Positions 10,101-13,614 of a DNA stretch of 13,614 bases are shown piece by piece. The position numbers and the translations under genes were made by a program. This DNA is from Phoronis ovalis (Eukaryota; Phoronida; Phoronidae), in contig JAOXYB010037196.1 of assembly GCA_028565635.1 (NCBI GenBank), forward strand, positions 1 through 13,614, read 5' to 3'. Under the pieces are notes generated by a model. The model saw nothing but the letters and a program-made list of their open reading frames with translations, did not search any database and was not told the DNA's origin. The stretch's first letter is position 1. Each line of letters opens with the position of its first letter.

Positions 10101-13100
10101 GGTGGTCAATGTTGTCTTTAGATATAGTAGGTGGCTTTTGAGGTAGGCAATTGATATTCTGCACACTTTCACCAGTTCTACAGAAATGTGTTATAGGACT
10201 AGTAATCTTGAACTACTATTTGAGGTACAAGGACAACTTTTTGTATCTTCATATGCATTTACTTCACCACAGTACCACATACTAGGTTATTATGTGGTAT
10301 TTAGCTGCGTAAGCTATATTTGGGTGATGCACAAAAAGAGATATATAGACAAATATTTGTTGAGACATAAGTTATAGTGCGTTTTTGCAATAAAACCTAA
10401 GCTTGACCCCTGTCTCTTAAAACATTCTTCTTACATAACATACTGCAATAGCCATAATTTGCACCTGAATAGTCTATTTTTGAAAAGGGTTGATAAAGGG
10501 ATCTCAAGTCACAAAATGGGTCCTTTCTTTCTTTATATTTTACCAGAAATCACTAACATTTTTGTATAGAATCAGTTTGTTGTAAACTTTTGAGCTCTTC
10601 CCTAAGCCAAAAATCGACCTAGTTGTACAGAATTAAATACAAGCATGTGCCTTTTTAGTGGTATAATTATTTTGCACTTCAATAATTACTGGGTTTATTA
10701 GACATATATTGTCCCATTTTACTAATTTATCTTAGTTGGCCATGTCTGATTGTGTATTAATCTCAGATGAACATGTTTAAAGCTGTTGCCTTTAGAATAG
10801 TTGTATATGAAGATCTAATGCATTAGGTTGTCATGCATGCCATTGGTTAAAAAACAAATCTACTTCTGTTGATGCATCATTTTCTGTTATCCATTTAAAG
10901 GAAGCGCTCAAAGAGTCATAAGGAAATCAAAGGTATGGTTTGTGACTGTACCACAAATAGAGAGGATAGGGAGGATGGTATACTTGGATGTGGTGAGGAC
11001 TGCTTGAACAGAATGCTCATGATAGAGTGGTGAGTGAACTTTGTATCTCCTATAGAATATGCCTTTGGGACCAAATTCCTGACTGTCATAGTTCCTATTT
11101 ACTAAGTTATACTGCAACTTACCATGACTGCAATAATTGTATTTTCATGCAACATGAAGTTATCCTTTGTTATTATTAAGGGAATATGTGTGCGCATAGT
11201 AAACAGCTGTATAATTTTAATTTGCAGTGGTTCACGCTGTCTCTGTAAAGAATTCTGCACTAACAAGAGATTTCAGCGAAAAGAATATTCGAAAGTAGAA
11301 CCATTTCAGACAGACTGGAAAGGTTGGGGATTGCGTGCTGTTGAGGACATGTCTGAGTAAGTATTAAATATGATTAAAGGCATGTATCAACTACTCAAAT
11401 TGCATAAAAATTATTATCATTTCCGCTATAGCATTGTGTTGTTCAGTATGTGAAAAAATAGCATTGGCCTGACCAGTCAAAAGGCACTTGGTAAGTAAAA
11501 AAAATAACTCATCCATAGAGGAAGTTATTAATTTGTGAGAGGTAGACGTACAACTATTATTATGGGTATTATTGTTTAAAAAATATAAAGTAAACGTGTG
11601 GGAACTTGATTCTGTGTAATAAAGAAGAAATAGGATGTCAAAATGCATTAATTATGTTTATATTTTAGGAACCAGTTCGTAATGGAATATGTTGGTGAAC
11701 TTCTTGACTACAAGCATTTTAAATCGCGGACAAAACAGTATGCCCGTGGGGACCAAAAACACTACTACTTCATGGCACTTAATGCTGATGAGATAATTGA
11801 TGCTACAACTAAAGGAAATGTATCACGCTTCATCAACCACAGCTGTGATCCCAACTGTGAAACACAAAAGGTGAGTTACAACTAGTTTGCTGTACTAAAG
11901 GATAAAGCTGGCTTCCCATCACTAACTTGTATAAGCTTTATATTTGCTTCTGTATGGTTAACAGACCACAACTGACATGTGAATAAGAGAGCAGTTTGTC
12001 GAAGCTTTTGGTCACTGTGATTTTTGATTTAATGTATACTTGTTGACCAATGAGTGAGTTAATCCTGAATATGAAACAGTTCTTTACACCATGATGTTGA
12101 TTATGATTGAATATTGTATCCTTCAGTGGACTGTTAATGGGCAACTCAGAGTTGGATTTTTCACCCGTCAGCCCATAAGTAAAGGAACTGAATTGACATT
12201 TGATTACCAGTTCGAAAACTACGGGTTAGTATCGTACAAGCTAGTTCTATCAAGTTTGTAGATATGGTTCAAAGCAGTAAATTTATTTTAGTAGTTGATA
12301 TTCTAATTCTGTGGATATATCAGCAAAGTGTTTTATACTAGCTTTTGGCTTCTTATCAAAAAGTGACAAAATTCTTGAATTCTCAGCAAAATCAAAACAT
12401 TTTTCAATCTACATAGTATGTGATTCTGCTTAATAGATTTGTGTACTATCATTATTAACCACTACTAATTTACAATATTTTTATCCTGTGTCTTTTTAGT
12501 GAAGAGGCTCAAAAATGTTACTGTGGGGCAGATAACTGCCGTGGATTTTTAGGAGGCAACAAGAAAACATTACGGTCGTCTGAGAAAACACCCAAACGAA
12601 AAGAGAAACGCAACCATATATTTGATGACATTTTGGTACAGTTTTTTTTACTTATTTTGTTTGCCCTTAAACTATTCGCTGTTGAAATATACTTTTAACA
12701 ATTTTGCAACTATATTGATAGATAAAATGTGAAAATGTTTTTGCATTGTTTTGTCTTTTTTTTTATGCAGACGCTGATCTTTCAGTCAACTGGTGGGTAT
12801 TACATTTTAATTTCTTGCAAAAGCATTATGCCTATTTCTATCAAAGTGGGGAACAATACTTGGCAAAACTTATTAACCCTTCACACTTAGTTAAATTAAA
12901 AGATATGAAGTAAAGGTATACATATATATATAATTAAAGGTATTTTAAATAAACTTAGCACATGTACAGTTTATTTTCCTGTCAATAAGTGACATGCACC
13001 GAGGATATTCCAGGTTAAAAAGTTACATTTTTGAAAGAGTATAACACCTCAACCTACATAGTTGAGACTGTGCACAAATAATATTTACAGTAAAAGCTAC

Positions 13101-13614
13101 AAAACAGATTTTTAAATTTGAAATATTCGAATTTTTAAAATTTATGCTTTAAGGAAAAATGAAGAAAATTGGGTCAGTAAAATATTCAAATTTCATTCTT
13201 TTGAACAAAACAAAGTTTCAAACATCTGGGACATGTGAAGCAGTAGAAACCTGCCCGGGAACAAAGTCTCCAACGGAAGTAATGTGTTATAAATATACGT
13301 TGTATAGGGCATCCGTTTTTAAGCACGACGTCCCTTTCTGGTATAATCGTCCTTCACACGAGACTGCGAGCTCCATATCAGATCCATGCAAGCAATTTAA
13401 TACTGTGATTCAGCTCTTGCAAATATTTAGCACTTTTATGGAAATATATCAAACTATATAGTTGCTGCGGTGTTTTTGCTGCTTATCCTGTCTATAGGAT
13501 ATGCAGCATTGTTATCATCCTTAGCATGGCAAAGAGTAATATGAGCAATATTAAGGAATTTACCTTTTTTAGCTAATAATAACTGTTCCAGGATGAAAAA
13601 AGTGCAGGCAATAG
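1075..13614 (+). CDS. SETD2: SETD2 orthologue, histone H3-K36 methyltransferase (spliced, 3' partial)
   Basis: This is an S-adenosylmethionine-dependent methyltransferase of the Set2 family. Known members trimethylate histone H3 lysine 36 co-transcriptionally in the nucleus. Proposed coding joins: 1075-1106, 3958-8911, 9183-9657, 9850-10009, 10901-11029, 11228-11356, 11669-11870, 12127-12224, 12500-12635, 12771-12796, 13592-13614 and onward. All junctions are GT-AG and reading phase is conserved throughout, giving about 2,121 residues in the window. In order: N-terminal MDFYDP motif; disordered Ser/Arg-rich region (about 12-1662); charged segment (1663-1710); AWS cysteines (1888-1927); SET (about 1929-2056) with GWG, NHSC 2016-2019 and FDYQF; and post-SET Cys-x-Cys-x4-Cys (2066-2073). 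The C-terminal WW and SRI domains are not in the window. The linker ending EENLHLSER and the AWS-SET spacing identify SETD2 rather than NSD or ASH1L. Confidence 0.95.
2122..2176 (+). repeat. Left terminal inverted repeat of the MITE
   Basis: The 55-bp sequence starts GGGATCATCTC and ends CGTATAGG. Its reverse complement recurs at 2577-2631 with only two transition differences, at repeat positions 9 and 19. Such similarity implies a fairly recent insertion or conserved transposase-binding ends. Confidence 0.9.
2577..2631 (-). repeat. Right terminal inverted repeat of the MITE
   Basis: This is the reverse complement of the left end: read inward from 2631 it starts GGGATCATTTC and ends CGTATAGG at 2577. 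The adjoining TTA at 2632-2634 matches the TTA at 2119-2121 before the left end. Confidence 0.9.
3958..8911 (+). CDS. SETD2: SETD2 exon 2: giant exon for the disordered N-terminal region
   Basis: A 4,954-nt exon carries an unbroken frame encoding residues 11-1662. It enters in phase 2 after TTTTTTCAG and ends with CAG before GTATAG at 8912; the next in-frame triplet but one is a stop at 8915. A single very large exon coding the low-complexity N-terminus is also typical of vertebrate SETD2. Visible features are a Pro/Thr/Ser-rich start, IPLP motifs (77-100), a Ser/Arg-rich region (about 430-660), a poly-Ser tract (about 680), acidic NVF motifs (790 and 1496), a nonapeptide array (1042-1195), a Pro/Gln/Tyr-rich patch (about 1365-1460), and basic clusters RKKKGRRSR (1622) and KTRRRSSRIK (1645) that look like nuclear localisation signals. 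In the family this region is mostly disordered and is implicated in protein turnover. The in-frame ATG at 3944 lies in the acceptor tract and is not the start. Confidence 0.93.
5200..5900 (+). other. Ser/Arg-rich (RS-like) segment of SETD2
   Basis: Within exon 2, about residues 430-660 are dominated by Ser, Arg, Tyr and Pro with many SP and RS/SR dipeptides, for example SRSPDNR-type and RYSKTPES-type stretches. Similar regions in splicing-associated proteins are heavily phosphorylated on Ser. In SETD2 they are disordered and poorly conserved in sequence, so only the composition can be used as evidence. Confidence 0.75.
5963..6028 (+). repeat. Poly-serine tract followed by acidic residues
   Basis: About 18 of 22 codons here encode Ser, with interspersed Glu and ending ESED, starting near residue 680. 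Synonymous codons are mixed (TCG, AGT, TCA, AGC, TCC), so this is not a simple trinucleotide microsatellite. Serines before Glu/Asp are typical casein kinase 2 contexts, which is an inference. Confidence 0.8.
7049..7516 (+). repeat. 27-bp / 9-residue degenerate tandem repeat array in SETD2
   Basis: Residues 1042 to about 1197 follow a repeating pattern close to [H/C/R]-S-T/M-S-P/S-x-D-R-K. The cleanest block, 7322-7510, is seven consecutive units of exactly 27 bp: CSTSSFDET, CDMTSSNRK, HSRSPSQRK, HSSGYSDRK, CSTSSHDRR, HSMSPRLRK, RSESPYIKK. Upstream units such as YSTNLLDRK and CSTGSHNQK keep the period with a few insertions and deletions. The repetition also produces long overlapping antisense open frames at 6960-7310, which are artefacts. 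Confidence 0.8.
9183..9657 (+). CDS. SETD2: SETD2 exon 3: charged segment
   Basis: The exon encodes residues 1663-1820 and enters in phase 0 after an acceptor ending TTTTACAG. The first ~46 residues are almost all Glu, Gln, Lys and Arg, consistent with a coiled coil or single charged helix. A less biased part includes KVWKLKARWSRALEME. The intron before it is 271 nt. Two donors give the same phase: GTAAGA at 9574 (stronger match) and GTTGGT at 9658. I chose the longer form because 9574-9657 reads as 28 coding-like codons without a stop. The exon end is therefore less certain than its start. Confidence 0.8.
9850..10009 (+). CDS. SETD2: SETD2 exon 4: pre-AWS linker
   Basis: The exon encodes residues 1821-1873 plus two bases and follows a TTGTTGTAG acceptor. 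Its end, PPYFEPLEENLHLSER, matches the vertebrate SETD2 stretch CYFDLIEENVYLTER that directly precedes the AWS domain. This is one of the clearest markers separating SETD2 from other SET-domain families. The donor is GTACTT at 10010, in phase 2. Confidence 0.9.
10010..10900 (+). other. SETD2 intron 4 (891 nt)
   Basis: This is AT-rich sequence between donor GTACTT and an acceptor ending CCATTTAAAG. The 63-codon frame at 10186-10377 has no coding character or recognisable motif and is taken as chance. I see no RNA gene or repeat in the intron. Confidence 0.8.
10901..11029 (+). CDS. SETD2: SETD2 exon 5: AWS domain, first part
   Basis: A 129-nt exon, phase 2 at both ends, encodes residues 1874-1916. 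It starts RKRSKSHKEIK, equivalent to the vertebrate KKNKSHRDIK, and carries AWS zinc ligands Cys1888, Cys1890, Cys1904 and Cys1908 within VCDC and GCGEDCLNRMLMIE. The donor GTGAGT at 11030 splits Cys1917. AWS (associated with SET) binds zinc and packs against the SET fold. Confidence 0.95.
11228..11356 (+). CDS. SETD2: SETD2 exon 6: AWS end and SET N-terminal strand
   Basis: A second 129-nt phase 2/2 exon encodes residues 1917-1959. It completes the AWS cluster (Cys1917, Cys1921, Cys1927, plus an extra Cys1923 in CLCKEFC) and begins SET with TNKRFQRKE. KGWGLRA (1948-1954) contains the conserved GWG turn that contributes to S-adenosylmethionine binding. The donor is GTAAGT at 11357. Confidence 0.95.
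11357..11668 (+). other. SETD2 intron 6 (312 nt)
   Basis: The intron lies between GTAAGT and an acceptor ending TATATTTTAG. It is AT-rich. The antisense frame at 11391-11648 has no recognisable features. Nothing else is seen. Confidence 0.85.
11669..11870 (+). CDS. SETD2: SETD2 exon 7: SET catalytic core
   Basis: The exon encodes residues 1960-2027, the centre of the SET domain: MEYVGELLD, HYYFMALNADEIIDAT and GNVSRFINHSCDPNCETQK. NHSC (2016-2019) is the hallmark cofactor-binding and pseudoknot motif. Arg2013 in SRF corresponds to human SETD2 Arg1625, a residue mutated in tumours. Cys2023 is the SET-end cysteine that helps coordinate the post-SET zinc in this family. No key residue is missing. 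It ends in phase 0 at a consensus donor GTGAGT (11871). Confidence 0.96.
12127..12224 (+). CDS. SETD2: SETD2 exon 8: SET C-terminal part
   Basis: The exon encodes residues 2028-2059, WTVNGQLRVGFFTRQPISKG followed by TELTFDYQFENY. It includes the catalytic-site Tyr2054 of FDYQF. WTVNGQLRVGFF is identical to vertebrate SETD2. The acceptor is TATCCTTCAG and the donor GTTAGT at 12225, phase 2. Confidence 0.96.
12500..12635 (+). CDS. SETD2: SETD2 exon 9: post-SET domain
   Basis: The exon encodes residues 2060-2105. GEEAQKCYCGADNCRGFLGG carries the post-SET zinc ligands Cys2066, Cys2068 and Cys2073. A basic stretch (KTPKRKEKRNH) and IFDDIL follow, the latter leading into the segment that in vertebrates begins GELEALMENGEG. 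The donor GTACAG at 12636 is weaker than most here but keeps phase 0 into the next candidate exon. Confidence 0.93.
12771..12796 (+). CDS. SETD2: SETD2 exon 10: candidate 26-nt microexon
   Basis: After a strong acceptor (a T-rich tract ending ATGCAG at 12770), the frame reads TLIFQSTG and then GG plus the next exon. Together with the preceding IFDDIL this gives DDILTLIFQSTGG, comparable to the vertebrate LEALMENGEG segment after post-SET. Two donors are possible: GTGGGT at 12793 (22-nt exon) and GTATTA at 12797 (26-nt exon). Only the second stays open when joined to 13592. The existence of the exon is likely; its exact end is uncertain. Confidence 0.6.
13159..13461 (+). other. 100-codon open frame in the last intron, product unknown
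   Basis: The frame runs ATG to TAG in the same orientation as SETD2. The residues (for example FWYNRPSHETASSI) match no family I recognise, there is no signal peptide or repeat, and the SETD2 sequence expected here (the LSRLMVR helix) is absent. CpG content around 13255-13375 is higher than in neighbouring introns. It may be a transposon remnant, an unrelated or alternative exon, or chance. I do not claim it as a gene. Confidence 0.25.
13478..13507. repeat. Short inverted repeat (12-bp arms, 6-nt loop)
   Basis: The arms GCTGCTTATCCT (13478-13489) and AGGATATGCAGC (13496-13507) pair at 11 of 12 positions around the loop GTCTAT. It is too short for a microRNA precursor. It could be part of a decayed mobile element, but no matching ends were found. 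Confidence 0.6.
13592..13614 (+). CDS. SETD2: SETD2 exon 11: candidate, cut by the window end
   Basis: After TGTTCCAG at 13591, phase 2 gives Gly-MKKVQAI and one more base. Joined to QSTGG this yields a segment similar in position and pattern to the vertebrate GEGLSDKNQVL, which precedes the conserved LSRLMVR helix. The other two phases either stop at once (phase 1) or do not fit the preceding exon. Only seven full codons are visible, so the call is tentative. Confidence 0.45.

Larger units (their letters stand above)
12797..13591 (+). other. Candidate SETD2 intron 10 (795 nt)
   Basis: The intron is AT-rich to about 13200, then contains a CpG-richer stretch within a 100-codon open frame (13159-13461) and a short hairpin at 13478-13507. 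The right end has TTTTTTAGCTAATAATAAC, where CTAAT resembles a branch-point sequence, followed by TGTTCCAG. No SETD2 exon could be recognised inside it. Confidence 0.5.

Noticed and set aside
11682-11885. Independent small SET-containing gene starting at 11682
   Set aside because: The ATG is an internal Met of SETD2 exon 7; consensus splice sites at both ends link it in phase to neighbouring SET exons.
12918-12936. Short TA-dinucleotide run
   Set aside because: Too short and ordinary for an AT-rich intron to count as a microsatellite of note.
13112-13140. AT-rich dyad AAATTTGAA-ATA-TTCGAATTT as an operator-like site
   Set aside because: Such imperfect dyads are expected often in AT-rich introns and nothing else supports a regulatory role.
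1-13614. CRISPR array, bacterial operon, tRNA or rRNA genes
   Set aside because: No spaced repeats, ribosome-binding-site-led gene series, tRNA cloverleaf or rRNA sequence was seen; the window is an intron-containing animal gene.

Overview
The window is eukaryotic, AT-rich, animal genomic DNA. Protein-coding exons are separated by GT-AG introns with pyrimidine-rich acceptors. It holds most of one plus-strand gene: an invertebrate orthologue of SETD2 (Set2/HYPB), the histone H3 lysine-36 trimethyltransferase. The AWS, SET and post-SET domains are read directly from seven exons between 9850 and 12635 and are intact. The species cannot be fixed from the sequence; the diagnostic protein segments look like a non-insect invertebrate SETD2.

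Layout. Positions 1-416 hold the possible first coding exon of a divergent minus-strand gene, read from 416 to 383 with a good donor. Positions 417-1074 are the putative shared promoter and SETD2 5' UTR, with CpG enriched in about 200-600. SETD2 coding starts at 1075 in a 32-nt exon encoding MDFYDPAIPT, which matches the MGDFYDP start of vertebrate SETD2. A 2.85-kb first intron follows and contains a 510-bp non-autonomous DNA transposon (2122-2631, 55-bp inverted ends, TTA duplication). The giant exon 3958-8911 encodes about 1,650 residues of disordered, Ser/Arg-rich N-terminal region, including a poly-Ser tract and a 9-residue tandem repeat array. Exon 3 (9183-9657) encodes a highly charged segment, exons 4-6 the pre-SET linker, AWS and start of SET, exons 7-8 the SET core, and exon 9 the post-SET cysteines. 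A 26-nt microexon (12771-12796) and a final exon entered at 13592 are less certain. The low-charge, WW and SRI regions expected at the C-terminus of SETD2 lie beyond the window.

The gene product would bind elongating RNA polymerase II through the missing SRI domain and trimethylate H3K36 in transcribed chromatin. I see no evidence of an undescribed multi-gene system. The points worth a second look are the N-terminal microexon start, the Harbinger-like element, the nonapeptide array, the possible alternative donor in exon 3, the paired 129-nt in-frame exons, the microexon near the end, and a CpG-richer 100-codon open frame in the last intron.
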